The position numbers and the translations under genes were made by a program. Below the pieces are notes generated by a model, which saw only the letters and a list, made by a program, of their open reading frames with translations, had not been told where the DNA came from and did no database searches. Positions 17,192 through 25,831 of a DNA stretch of 64,000 nucleotides are shown here, one piece after another. The stretch is from Bacteroidota bacterium (GTDB lineage: Bacteria; Bacteroidota; Bacteroidia; Chitinophagales; Chitinophagaceae): the NCBI GenBank assembly GCA_023422835.1, contig JAFAGI010000025.1, forward strand, positions 162,351 to 226,350, in the 5' to 3' direction. Numbering within the stretch: position 1 is the stretch's first letter; each line of letters starts with the position of its first letter.

Positions 17192-17863
17192 CTACCGGCC
17201 TTGGCTCAAATAAAACTCTGCTATAGCCATATCTACCGGCCTGGTAATCTTAATGTTGGCATAGTCGCCTTCAATTAAATGCACCTGCTGCCCGGAATGC
17301 TCCACCACATTGGCTTCATCGGTAAAGAATGCGCTGTAAGGCTGGGCAAATGCGGGCAGCAAAATTTCTGAACGGAACGTTTGCGGCGTCTGTACAATAC
17401 GGACGCTTTCCCTGTCTACCAGCTTATTTTCAGCTCCTTCCTCCACACGTATGCTGTCGGTAGAAACCACAGCCGGCACGGCGCTGCCTTTTTCAACCGC
17501 TTGCTCAAAACAACTGCGGATAAGCTTTTGCGAAACCAGGCATCTTACTGCATCATGCACAAAAACAACGGCCTGTGCGTGTATTTGTTCGAGACCGTTT
17601 TTCACGGATGCAAAGCGTGTATCGCCTCCTGTAACCAATAATATTTTATTTCTTTCCTCGAAAAGATCTATGATCTGCTGTGTTCTTTCGAGGTGGTCTC
17701 GATGGGCAACCACAATAATTTCCATATCCTCAAACGCATGCAGGAATGCCTGGATGCTGTACCAAAGTATTGGTTTTTGATTCAGCAATAGAAATTGCTT
17801 GGGAATATCTTTACCCATCCGGCTGCCTGTGCCACCTGCAACGATCACCGCTATTTTCTTCAA
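17192..17863 (-). CDS. ispD: 2-C-methyl-D-erythritol 4-phosphate cytidylyltransferase
   Basis: Third step of the MEP isoprenoid pathway: CTP + MEP gives CDP-ME. Nucleotidyltransferase motif IAVIVAGGTGSRMGKDIPKQ at the N-terminus, VVFVHDAVRCLVS mid-protein, and the C-terminal signature (DEANVVEHSGQQVHLIEGDYANIKITRPVD). The start chosen is TTG at 17861-17863, giving MKKIAVIVAGG as in the family. A TTG at 17890 lies inside a TATTTTTG -7 element (17888-17895) and would add nine residues. Monocistronic. Confidence 0.92.
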   Translation of the reverse strand: MKKIAVIVAGGTGSRMGKDIPKQFLLLNQKPILWYSIQAFLHAFEDMEIIVVAHRDHLERTQQIIDLFEERNKILLVTGGDTRFASVKNGLEQIHAQAVVFVHDAVRCLVSQKLIRSCFEQAVEKGSAVPAVVSTDSIRVEEGAENKLVDRESVRIVQTPQTFRSEILLPAFAQPYSAFFTDEANVVEHSGQQVHLIEGDYANIKITRPVDMAIAEFYLSQGR

Positions 17864-18015
17864 GATTCTGATTTTTTTATCTGCCAACAAAAATATAAAA
17901 TGTTTATTACTTCAGCAGATGTATAAACTTATGCACAATATCCCGTTGGTAGTAGCTTTATAATTAATTTAGCCACCATCCGAAAAATTTATTCAACTAA
18001 AGTACAACAATACGC

Positions 18016-18702
18016 ATGGGAATCTTATTACAGGCAGCAGATACTGCAACGCAATTAGCAGCTACGGCAGCGCCTGCCATTGAAAAAATATCTTTGTGGG
18101 AGTTGCTGGCCAAAGGCGGCTGGCTCATGTACCCACTTTACCTGTTGCTGATCGTAGCTTTATTTATTTTCTTTGAAAGATTAATAGCCATACGCAAAGC
18201 ATCTAAAATAGATTCCTCGTTCATGCCCATTATCAGGGATAATATTCTTTCAGGCAATATCAAAGGCGCAGAAACACTGGCGCGCAACACCAACAATCCT
18301 GTTTCGAGAATGATCTCTAAAGGATTGAAAAGAATAGGCAAGCCCATTGATGTAATTGAAAAGAGCATGGAAAGCGTGGGCAGGCAGGAGATGTACAACA
18401 TGGAGCGCAACCTGAACATTCTTTCACTGATAGCAGGCATAGCGCCGATGTTTGGATTCCTCGGAACGATTATTGGCATGGTGCAGCTGTTCTACGAGAT
18501 CAACAGTACCGGCAACTTTGAGCTAAGCACCATTGCAGGAGGTATTTATGTGAAAATGATCACTTCGGCAACGGGCCTTATCATTGGGCTGATAGCGTTT
18601 ATATTCCATAACTATTTATCTACACAGGTAGATAAAACAGCTAATAAAATGGAGATTGCCGCCACGGAGTTTATTGATATTTTACAGGAACCCACTAAAT
18701 AA
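18016..18702 (+). CDS. exbB: ExbB/TolQ/MotA-family proton channel subunit
   Basis: Inner-membrane stator that uses the proton gradient to energise outer-membrane transport through TonB. The 228-residue protein has a first membrane helix at about 37-57 and two more in the C-terminal half (APMFGFLGTIIGMVQLFYEI and MITSATGLIIGLIAFIFH). These contain the conserved TG and pore residues. An exbD gene follows 27 bp later. SusC-type TonB-dependent transporters elsewhere in the window are natural clients (inference). Confidence 0.9.
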   Translation: MGILLQAADTATQLAATAAPAIEKISLWELLAKGGWLMYPLYLLLIVALFIFFERLIAIRKASKIDSSFMPIIRDNILSGNIKGAETLARNTNNPVSRMISKGLKRIGKPIDVIEKSMESVGRQEMYNMERNLNILSLIAGIAPMFGFLGTIIGMVQLFYEINSTGNFELSTIAGGIYVKMITSATGLIIGLIAFIFHNYLSTQVDKTANKMEIAATEFIDILQEPTK

Positions 18703-18729
18703 TTTTTCTTCTAAAAAGAAAAGCAGAAA

Positions 18730-19131
18730 ATGGATATAAGAAGAAAATTAAAATCGAAGCCCGAAGTACAGACAGGTGCGTTGAACGACATCCTGTTTAT
18801 ACTGCTGTTGTTTTTCCTGATCGTGTCTACACTGGCAAACCCGAATGTGATCAAGGTAAATAACCCGCGCGGAGAAAATGATACCAAAGTAAAACAAAAC
18901 GTGGTAGTGTCTATAGATAAAGACCAGAAGATATACTTGGGTCAAATGCCTGTAAATGACCTGGCTCAGCTGGATACTTTACTGGGTATAGAAATACAGA
19001 AGATGCGTACCTTGGTAGACACGCCTTCTGTGGTGATCAATGCAGATACAGTATCGCATTACGGGGAGGTATTCAGAGTAATGCAGTCTGCCAAGAGATC
19101 AGGCGCCAGGGTTGTGGCTAATGTGCAGTAA
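18730..19131 (+). CDS. exbD: ExbD/TolR-family biopolymer transport protein
   Basis: Partner of ExbB. Single membrane helix at residues about 20-37 with the conserved proton-carrying Asp (LNDILFILLLFFLIVSTL), then a periplasmic domain ending SGARVVANVQ. The 133-residue length is typical. In many Bacteroidota a second exbD and a tonB gene follow; here the next gene is convergent, so those parts are absent at this locus. Confidence 0.9.
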   Translation: MDIRRKLKSKPEVQTGALNDILFILLLFFLIVSTLANPNVIKVNNPRGENDTKVKQNVVVSIDKDQKIYLGQMPVNDLAQLDTLLGIEIQKMRTLVDTPSVVINADTVSHYGEVFRVMQSAKRSGARVVANVQ

Positions 19132-19136
19132 CGCGC

Positions 19137-19613
19137 TTAAAGCTTGATAAGTTTACACAATTTTTCCAGGAATAATTGATCGGTTTCATTGAAATGAGCA
19201 AGGTGTTCGCTGTCTGCATCCAGCACGGCAGCTACTTTTCCTTCCCGATCAAATACCGGCACTACTATCTCTGACGTTGATGCACTGCTGCAGGCTATAT
19301 GTCCCGGGAACTGTTCTACATCCTCTACAATGAGTGTTGTTTTTTGTTGCCATGCAGCGCCACATACGCCTCTGCCTTTTGCAATCCTCGTGCACGCTAC
19401 AGGCCCCTGGAACGGGCCGAGCACAAGCTCATTATGCCTTACAACATAAAAACCTATCCACCACCAGTCGAACTGCTGTTTCAGCGCTGCGGCTATGTTG
19501 GCCAAGTTTGCAATCAAGTCTTCTTCACCGGAGATCAAAGCTTCTATTTGCGCCAGGATTGACTGGTACTGTTTCTCCTTAGAGTCTTGTATAATTTTTA
19601 ATTCTTCTGTCAT
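19137..19613 (-). CDS. msrC: Free methionine-(R)-sulfoxide reductase (GAF domain)
   Basis: Reduces free L-methionine-R-sulfoxide. The 158-residue single GAF domain has the family-specific redox Cys set in QGPVACTRIAKGRGVCGAAW and FPGHIACSSASTSEIVVPV, plus the AVLDADSEH motif. Cytoplasmic antioxidant role. It converges on exbD with only 5 bp between the stop codons. Confidence 0.92.
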   Translation of the reverse strand: MTEELKIIQDSKEKQYQSILAQIEALISGEEDLIANLANIAAALKQQFDWWWIGFYVVRHNELVLGPFQGPVACTRIAKGRGVCGAAWQQKTTLIVEDVEQFPGHIACSSASTSEIVVPVFDREGKVAAVLDADSEHLAHFNETDQLFLEKLCKLIKL

Positions 19614-19615
19614 AC

Positions 19616-19648
19616 TATAAAAAAATGCCCCGTATAGAACGAGGCATT
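19616..19648 (-). terminator. Intrinsic terminator of the TPR gene
   Basis: On the minus strand AATGCCTCG pairs with CGGGGCATT (one G-U pair) around a 7-nt loop, followed by a T run. It lies about 20 bp after the stop of the TPR gene. Confidence 0.8.
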
Positions 19649-19667
19649 AAAGATAAAAACTTAAATA

Positions 19668-21326
19668 CTATTTTTTGCCTTTAAGCATGTTATTTAACTG
19701 CTCCACAGCCTGCTTGGCGCCTGCATTTTCAGGATCCAAAGCTACGATCTTTGCAAAGTAATCTCTTGCGTTTGCATAGTCTTTTTTCGTATTAGCATAG
19801 TAATCTCCTAACAGGTAGTATTCGTAGATCAGCGTCTGCTTGTTGGATGCTTCATTAATCCTGGGCTCAAGATAAGCAATGAAGTTTTTAATATGCGGCA
19901 ACGCTAATTCTTTGGTAGAATCCTGTGCCAGTGCGCTTTGCTGAAGATAGTAATAAGCGAACATATCTTCGGGATATTTGCTTTTCAGTATAGTGTATAA
20001 GCTGTCTGAAAGCTTGTACTGCCCTGCTTTGAAAGCTGCATCTGCGTAAGATACCATGCCTTTATCAGAGATTTTCTTACCTGCATAGATTCCCTTTAAC
20101 CATTGGAATTTTTCAGCAGGCTTGTTCGCTTTATCATAAGCTACAGAGATAGAGTCAATATATCTTTCCCTGAGATAAACTGCCGTGTCCATCTCATAAG
20201 CTTTTTTCAGGTATTCAACAGCACGCATCGCTTTGGTAGAATCTTCCTTTAAAATATACCCGGCGCTTGCATAATCCTGTCCGTGGATGCTTGATGCAGG
20301 AGCTACTTTAAAGTATGCGTCTACAGCGGCAGCAGCTTTATCGCTTTGTCCCAGCCTGTGGTAGCTCTTAGCCAGCAACATATTTACGTCGGGGTATGAG
20401 CGGCACTCAGAGTTTAGCATTTGCTGCGCCTGGTTAATTGCTTCCTGGTATTTACCGGATACGTAAGAAAAATCTGCCTGGAAATATTTGGTATCACAGC
20501 TTTGTTCAGCCACTCTAACAAACTGATCCAAAAACTCTTTCGCTTTGTTTACATCATTTTCCCTGAAATATTCAAAGTAGGTGAGGTAAGGTGCAGCGAA
20601 GTTAGGATCTGCGGAAATAGCTTTTTGGTACCACTCATTCATGGCCTGGTAGTTAGCCTGGCTCTGGTACATTACACCGATCCTGTAGGGGGCCAATGCG
20701 AAGCCAGGATTTCTTGTAAATGCTGTATTGTAAGCCTGGTAAGCCTTACCGCCGTTTTCACCACCTTGTTTCAGGTAGTTCATACCGAGATAGATACCGG
20801 GGTAGGGGTTGCTGTCATCCAATTGCATTGCCTGCTCCAGCAAAGGAATTACATATGCAGGATCACCCTGGTCGCCATCACCGTGAGAGCTTGCGCGGCC
20901 TATGGCTGTATATATTTCTGCCAGGTTTTTGCCTTTGTCTCTTTTCTTAGACTTGTCACTTATAATTTTGATAGCCTGCTCAAATCTTTGTTTGGCAGCA
21001 TTCTTATCTTTTGTTACTAAATAGTCTGTATTACCCATACCTACCAGCAACCAAGGATCGCTTGGATTTGCTGCCAATGCTTTCTCATACAAGGCTCTTG
21101 CCTGTTGAGGCCCGTCGGGCATTGCCAGGTTCTGGATCATTGTCTGGCCTAACCAGTAGATTGCCTGGGTGTTTCCCGGTTCTTTATTTGCAATCTGTTG
21201 AAAAATATTTTTAGCTGTATTGAATTTAGAATAATATACAGCCTGGATACCTTCATCGATTGATTGGGCAACTGCTATAGAAAAGCTCATAGCCAATGCC
21301 AAGAAACTAAAAAGGATTTTTTTCAT
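19668..21326 (-). CDS. Secreted TPR-repeat protein
   Basis: Signal peptide at 1-20 (KKILFSFLALAMSFSIAVAQ), then tandem tetratricopeptide-like helices through most of 552 residues (for example AIYWLGQTMIQNL, WLLVGMGNTDYLV, GIYLGMNYLKQG, YYLLGDYYANTKKDYANAR). Periplasmic scaffold, partner unknown. A small membrane protein and a PstS-like lipoprotein lie upstream on the same strand. In Bacteroidota such TPR and PstS-like genes often sit with ExbB/ExbD genes, which here are 0.5 kb away on the other strand. Its ATG is embedded in the 5'-arm motif of the hairpin repeat (ACACATGAAA), as for dnaN. Confidence 0.85.
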   Translation of the reverse strand: MKKILFSFLALAMSFSIAVAQSIDEGIQAVYYSKFNTAKNIFQQIANKEPGNTQAIYWLGQTMIQNLAMPDGPQQARALYEKALAANPSDPWLLVGMGNTDYLVTKDKNAAKQRFEQAIKIISDKSKKRDKGKNLAEIYTAIGRASSHGDGDQGDPAYVIPLLEQAMQLDDSNPYPGIYLGMNYLKQGGENGGKAYQAYNTAFTRNPGFALAPYRIGVMYQSQANYQAMNEWYQKAISADPNFAAPYLTYFEYFRENDVNKAKEFLDQFVRVAEQSCDTKYFQADFSYVSGKYQEAINQAQQMLNSECRSYPDVNMLLAKSYHRLGQSDKAAAAVDAYFKVAPASSIHGQDYASAGYILKEDSTKAMRAVEYLKKAYEMDTAVYLRERYIDSISVAYDKANKPAEKFQWLKGIYAGKKISDKGMVSYADAAFKAGQYKLSDSLYTILKSKYPEDMFAYYYLQQSALAQDSTKELALPHIKNFIAYLEPRINEASNKQTLIYEYYLLGDYYANTKKDYANARDYFAKIVALDPENAGAKQAVEQLNNMLKGKK

Positions 21327-21390
21327 GTGTATTCTTTTTTTTAATTGTTTCTGTTTGCCACATGGAATACGCTTATGGTTATTTCATGTG
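21327..21390 (-). repeat. Hairpin repeat with MK-stop minigene upstream of the TPR gene
   Basis: Short-loop version of the dnaN-upstream repeat. On the gene strand CACATGAAATAAC (21378-21390) pairs with GTATTCCATGTG (21359-21370) around a 7-nt loop. The minigene ATG-AAA-TAA is at 21379-21387. A 32-bp AT-rich spacer then leads to the gene's own start, again preceded by ATACAC. Confidence 0.8.
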
Positions 21391-21508
21391 TATTCTTTTT
21401 TAAATTGTTTTCTTACCTATCTAAATACCTGACAACTTTGCTATTCAAACTGCTGTCATATGGTTTTATTTGATGTTTTTTCTTTTTTTATGTTTAATGT
21501 TCTATCAC

Positions 21509-22480
21509 TTATTTTACTTTGGAGGAATCCTCCCGCTCGCCCACAATTACATGCCTTAGGCCGAAATACATTTCAGCAGGCACCAGGTTAGCCCTTCTGA
21601 AAATCAACTGCCCACGCTCGCCGCGCATAAAACCCATAAAGCCCATACCCAGCTGTGTAGTATTGGTATGTTCTTTCACAATACCCCAGATAGGCCTTAC
21701 AAAAGCATACTGGTCATTTGAAATGGTGGCTTGTGAAGGTTTCGCATAGCGTTGCAGTGAATCATTTTTTACTTCTATCATCGCAGCTTTTACTTTACCA
21801 AAATAAGCTACCTGTTCCGGATCATATTCGTTGCCTACCCAGCTTGAACCTACAAAGCCAATTGCGTTAATATTGTTAGCCACATACTCTATCACAGCCT
21901 TGCTTCCCTGCACTCCTTTTACATTCGGCCCGAGCGGCCTGCCCATTGCAATAGAATCCTGTAAATAAAGAACTGTACTCGTTGCGTTCAAACCGTCTAC
22001 AACAAGTGTTTTACCGGTGGTTGATTGAGCAGTCACCAACTCACTTAATCTTTTTAAGGAAAATACCGTATCGGAAGAAGCGGCATTTACGATCACACTG
22101 ATAGCATCCCACGCAAGCCTAAAATTTTTGGGATAAAAATCCAGGTTATGTTTAAAAATTTCAAACTCTTCCTTCTTCAACTTCCTTGCTACAATGATCA
22201 TCCTGGTACTATCGTTCTGAAGGTCTCTGAAACAGTCAGCTTCAGACTTGTATGATGCTATAATATTTGCCTCAGGAAAATCAGCCCTGTACACTTTTAT
22301 CTGCTCATCAATCACGGGTTTAAAAGATTCGTCCACACTTATGTAAATTGTGCCCTTTTTAGGTGAATCATATATATCTTCTCCTCCGCGATCATCATTT
22401 CCATTGTTGCAACCCGACAAAACAAAGAACAAGGTGATAAAATTAAGTATTAATATGTTTGTCAACGATTTCTTAGACAC
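21509..22480 (-). CDS. PstS-like substrate-binding lipoprotein
   Basis: Lipobox FVLSGC at residues about 19-24 marks a lipoprotein. The remaining 300 residues have the PstS/PBP-like two-lobed pattern (GTIYISVDESFKPVIDEQIKVYRADFPEANI; AWDAISVIVNAASSD; NAIGFVGSSWVGNEYDPEQVAYFGKV). Phosphate transporter permease and ATPase genes are absent, so a true Pst role is unlikely. In Bacteroidota, proteins of this type accompany ExbBD/TonB and TPR genes, suggesting an envelope role. The ligand is unknown. Confidence 0.8.
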   Translation of the reverse strand: MSKKSLTNILILNFITLFFVLSGCNNGNDDRGGEDIYDSPKKGTIYISVDESFKPVIDEQIKVYRADFPEANIIASYKSEADCFRDLQNDSTRMIIVARKLKKEEFEIFKHNLDFYPKNFRLAWDAISVIVNAASSDTVFSLKRLSELVTAQSTTGKTLVVDGLNATSTVLYLQDSIAMGRPLGPNVKGVQGSKAVIEYVANNINAIGFVGSSWVGNEYDPEQVAYFGKVKAAMIEVKNDSLQRYAKPSQATISNDQYAFVRPIWGIVKEHTNTTQLGMGFMGFMRGERGQLIFRRANLVPAEMYFGLRHVIVGEREDSSKVK

Positions 22481-22531
22481 TTTTTCAATAATTTGACTAC
22501 TAATTAAATTTTATTTAACAATGGATAATTC

Positions 22532-22777
22532 TTAATAATCTTTTTGAGTAATGGTGCGGTACAGCCTAAAACCGCCGTACAATAAGCACAATCCGCCGAA
22601 TATATTAAGTAGCAATGGGTCTTTATTCTCCATAATAGGTTTCAATGCATTGATCTTGTTACCAAAAAACATCAGCAAGCCTATCAGCAAAATAATGACA
22701 GACATGGTAAAATCCTTTACCTGCCGCATTTTTATATAACTCTTCCTATTTCTTTCCCTTAGATCACGATTGTCCAT
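22532..22777 (-). CDS. Small membrane protein, two helices
   Basis: An 81-residue protein with a charged N-terminus (NRDLRERNRKSYIKMRQVKD) and two hydrophobic helices (about 27-47 and 57-73). The family is not named here. It lies 51 bp upstream of the PstS-like gene on the same strand and is probably in that operon. Confidence 0.7.
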   Translation of the reverse strand: MDNRDLRERNRKSYIKMRQVKDFTMSVIILLIGLLMFFGNKINALKPIMENKDPLLLNIFGGLCLLYGGFRLYRTITQKDY

Positions 22778-22878
22778 CCTAAAAAATTAAAGAGGTGTAA
22801 GATAAATAAAAATTCAATATTTCAGTATTAAGATTAAAAAACTTATTGTTTTCCACATCAATTCTTCTTATTTAATCG

Positions 22879-24174
22879 TTAATTTAAGATTTCCCTGCAG
22901 GTTTCCGCAGCAGCGTTTATTGTAAAATCCAGGTCATCGTAGGTGAGCGCATTGTTCAGGAACCAGCTTTCAAATGCCGATGGGGGCAGGTACACACCCC
23001 GCTTCAACAAGCCGTGGAAAAACTTCTTAAAGGTTTCCCCGCAGGCTGCGGCGGCAGAAGCAAAGTCAGTTACAGGCGCTTTTGAGAAAAACACCGTGAT
23101 CATACTCCCTAAATGGTTAATCTTATAGTCAATGCCCATTCCGGCCAAAACTTTTTCCAGGCCGGTACGCAAATAGGTTGTTTTTGCCTCCAGTTCTGAG
23201 TAATGTTCCGGATGCGCATTGAGTTCTTTCAGCAAGGCCATGCCTGCGCTCATGGCGAGCGGGTTGCCGCTCAATGTACCTGCCTGGTATACATTGCCCA
23301 CAGGAGAAATATGCTGCATGATCTCATGCCTGCCGGCAAATGCGCCAACGGGCAAGCCTGCGCCGATAACCTTTCCGTAGGTCACCAGGTCGGCATCAAT
23401 TTTCAGTTTTTCCTGTGCTCCGCCTTTTGCGAGCCGGAAGCCCGTCATTACTTCATCCAGTATCAGTACCATATTTTCCTGCGTACAAATTTTACGCAAA
23501 CCTTCCAGGAAACCTTTTTCAGGCAATACACAGCCCATGTTTCCTGCAACAGGCTCTATGATGATGGCAGCAATTTCATTCTTGTGGTCTGCTACCAGCT
23601 GCTTCACCGCTTCCAGGTCATTGTAGGGCGCTACCAACGTATCTTGGGATGCGCCTTTGGTTACGCCCGGCACTTCCTGAATGCCAAAGGTTGCCACGCC
23701 GCTGCCTGCCTTTACCAGGAACATATCTGCATGGCCGTGGTAGCACCCTTCAAACTTGATGAATTTATTTTTGCCGGTATAGCCTCTGGCCAGACGGATA
23801 GCAGACATACAGGCCTCCGTGCCGCTGTTTACCATCCTCACCTGGTCTACATTCGGCGTCATGGACCTGATGAGCTCTGCCATTTCTACTTCCAGAGCTG
23901 TTGGCGCACCAAAAGAGGTAGACTTTTCTGCCTGTTTTTTGATTGCCTCAATTAACGGCCTGTAAGCATGGCCGAGTATCATAGGCCCCCAGGAAGCTAT
24001 GTAATCTACATACCGGTTGCCGTCTGCATCGTAAAGGTATGCACCCTCAGCTTTTTCAATAAATAAAGGCGTGCCGCCTACACTTTTAAAGGCGCGGACC
24101 GGCGAATTTACACCACCGGGAATGCTCTGTTGCGCTCTTTCAAATAATGATTTGCTTGAAGTATACTCGTACAT
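22879..24174 (-). CDS. hemL: Glutamate-1-semialdehyde 2,1-aminomutase
   Basis: PLP enzyme forming 5-aminolevulinate for heme and other tetrapyrroles via the C5 pathway. 431 residues; PLP lysine K268 in [19 protein letters not shown]. Other motifs are [11 protein letters not shown] (20-30), [15 protein letters not shown] (116-130) and [11 protein letters not shown] (238-248). Monocistronic. A TACATTTG -7 element lies at 24200-24207, 26 bp before the ATG. Confidence 0.97.
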   Translation of the reverse strand: MYEYTSSKSLFERAQQSIPGGVNSPVRAFKSVGGTPLFIEKAEGAYLYDADGNRYVDYIASWGPMILGHAYRPLIEAIKKQAEKSTSFGAPTALEVEMAELIRSMTPNVDQVRMVNSGTEACMSAIRLARGYTGKNKFIKFEGCYHGHADMFLVKAGSGVATFGIQEVPGVTKGASQDTLVAPYNDLEAVKQLVADHKNEIAAIIIEPVAGNMGCVLPEKGFLEGLRKICTQENMVLILDEVMTGFRLAKGGAQEKLKIDADLVTYGKVIGAGLPVGAFAGRHEIMQHISPVGNVYQAGTLSGNPLAMSAGMALLKELNAHPEHYSELEAKTTYLRTGLEKVLAGMGIDYKINHLGSMITVFFSKAPVTDFASAAAACGETFKKFFHGLLKRGVYLPPSAFESWFLNNALTYDDLDFTINAAAETCREILN

Positions 24175-24199
24175 GAATCGCAGATATTTTTTATGTATG

Positions 24200-24207
24200 C
24201 AAATGTA
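24200..24207 (-). promoter_or_regulatory. -7 element for hemL
   Basis: TACATTTG on the minus strand, with CTG 19 bp upstream (one mismatch to the TTG -33 box). Confidence 0.5.
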
Positions 24208-24259
24208 AGCATTCCGGGGCTTTTGACAGCCTTACCAGCAACAACCCTTTATGGTTAGT

Positions 24260-25486
24260 TTATGCGTTGCAGCGTTCAGCGATATTTCTTGCTGCAATGA
24301 TCCCGCTTGCCCAGGCATGCTGAAAATTAAAGCCACCGGTAATGCCGTCCACGTCCATGATCTCTCCTGCCAAGAATAAATGATTATGCAGCCTGCTTTC
24401 CATGGTTTTCGGACTGATCTCCTGCAAAGCAATGCCGCCGCAGGTTACAAACTCTTCTTTAAAAGTAGTTTTTCCTTTTATAGCATACGTATCGCTGGTG
24501 AGCATTTGTATCAGCTTGTTTTGTTGAGTAGAAGAGTGTGCATTCCACACTGTAGCCGGATTGATGGCAGCTCTTTGCAATAAATAGTGCCACAGGCGCT
24601 GCGGCAGTTCAAACGGATTTTTGTTGCCTGTCTTTTGTACAGCATATCTGTTCCTGAAATCATTCCATTCTTCCCGCAATGTATTTTCATTGTATTTGCC
24701 GCTCCAGTTGATTTGTATGGAAAAAGCATATGCTTTTTCAGCGAGCGCCCTGGCGCCCCAGGCAGACAACCTTAAGACAGCCGGGCCGCTGAAGCCCCAG
24801 TGTGTGATCAGCACCGGGCCTTTTTCTTTTAACTTTGTCCCGGCAATTTTTACTTCCACATTTGTGGCGCTTACGCCCATTAACTTTTTTATTTCATTGT
24901 CAACAGCATTGAATGTAAATAAACTTGGCACCGGCGGTTCAATGGTATGCTGCAGGTTCCTGATCCACTCAAACTGTTCGGCTTTGGGAAAACCGCCACA
25001 GGCAATTACTACATAATCTGCCTTTAACACACCAGCATGGGTATGCAACAGGAACCGCCCACTTTCTTTTTCAATGGCCGAAACCGCTGTATTCATGCGT
25101 ATTTCCACTTGATGCTTATTGGCTTCGGCTAGAAGACAATCAATGATTGTCTGCGATGAATTGCTTGCAGGAAACATCCTGCCATCTGCTTCAGCGTGTA
25201 TGTTTACGCCACGGCTTTCAAACCATTCAACAGTATCTTTGGGTGTGAATTGAAACAATTCTTTTTTGAGGAAATTTTTACCGCGCGGATATTTTTTAAT
25301 CAGTTCATTCACGTCAAACTCATTGTGGGTAACGTTGCAGCGTCCGCCACCACTCACTTTTACCTTAGCCAACAGCTTTGAGCTTTTCTCTAATACAACC
25401 ACTTTCAAATGCGGCGCAAGGCGTGCTGCATTTGCCGCGCAAAAAATGCCCGCTGCCCCTCCGCCGATGATAACAAGCTGCTGCAT
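24260..25486 (-). CDS. NAD(P)/FAD-dependent oxidoreductase (HI0933/BaiN family)
   Basis: A 408-residue flavoprotein. N-terminal FAD dinucleotide motif VIIGGGAAGIFCAANAARL (5-23), then VSGGGRCNVTHNEFD, which is characteristic of the HI0933-like family. The C-terminal FAD segment is AGEIMDVDGITGGFNFQHAWASG. Cytoplasmic; the physiological substrate of most members is not established. Related proteins have been linked to bile-acid or aminoacetone chemistry, which cannot be transferred here. Confidence 0.9.
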   Translation of the reverse strand: MQQLVIIGGGAAGIFCAANAARLAPHLKVVVLEKSSKLLAKVKVSGGGRCNVTHNEFDVNELIKKYPRGKNFLKKELFQFTPKDTVEWFESRGVNIHAEADGRMFPASNSSQTIIDCLLAEANKHQVEIRMNTAVSAIEKESGRFLLHTHAGVLKADYVVIACGGFPKAEQFEWIRNLQHTIEPPVPSLFTFNAVDNEIKKLMGVSATNVEVKIAGTKLKEKGPVLITHWGFSGPAVLRLSAWGARALAEKAYAFSIQINWSGKYNENTLREEWNDFRNRYAVQKTGNKNPFELPQRLWHYLLQRAAINPATVWNAHSSTQQNKLIQMLTSDTYAIKGKTTFKEEFVTCGGIALQEISPKTMESRLHNHLFLAGEIMDVDGITGGFNFQHAWASGIIAARNIAERCNA

Positions 25487-25489
25487 AGA

Positions 25490-25696
25490 TTATTTTTTAA
25501 ATAGAGCGATGTAATCCTGGTACATATACATTTTATTCTTTTTCGTGCCTGTGACTTCATTAATGATGTCTAACATTTGCAACTCTCCAATAGCCGGTAA
25601 GATGTATTTTGCGATACACCTGTTATTTCCATCGCTTTTGCTGCGGAGATTAATGGGTTTGATATTTAGATCTTTTTTGAGTTTGCAACAATTCAA
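25490..25696 (-). pseudogene. Remnant resembling the C-terminus of a Fic-family protein
   Basis: A 68-codon frame with no signs of a complete domain. Its tail (LDIINEVTGTKKNKMYMYQDYIALFKK) resembles the winged-helix end of Fic/DOC AMP-transferase proteins, where a phrase like TGxKKNRxYxYxxYL is common. The Fic catalytic motif HPFxxGNGR is absent from the neighbourhood. It abuts the stop of the BaiN-like gene and starts inside the TTGAGTTT array. Likely a decayed fragment; similarity judged by eye only. Confidence 0.4.
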
Positions 25697-25806
25697 AACT
25701 CAAGTTTTGTGTATTTTTTGAGTTTTGTCAGCATAAAAACTCAAATTTTACATGATTTTTGAGTTTAAGGATATTTATAGCCAACAATTAGGTGTTTTAT
25801 GAGTTA
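25677..25806. repeat. 41-bp-period array of alternating TTGAGTTT sites
   Basis: Exact TTGAGTTT on the plus strand at 25677, 25718 and 25759, and its complement AAACTCAA at 25696 and 25737. Start-to-start steps are 19, 22, 19 and 22 bp. A degenerate ATGAGTTA at 25799 continues the period. Sequence between sites is not conserved, so only the 8-mer and its phasing are kept. This looks like a multi-site operator for a dimeric DNA-binding protein; the regulator is unknown. Confidence 0.75.
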
Positions 25807-25831
25807 ATAACAAACCCGAAAATCAACATAA

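Noticed and set aside
23203..23955. 250-codon plus-strand frame
   Set aside because: Antisense to hemL; no family features.
25677..25806. CRISPR-like array
   Set aside because: Only 8 bp are repeated, in alternating orientation; no repeat-spacer pattern and no cas genes.
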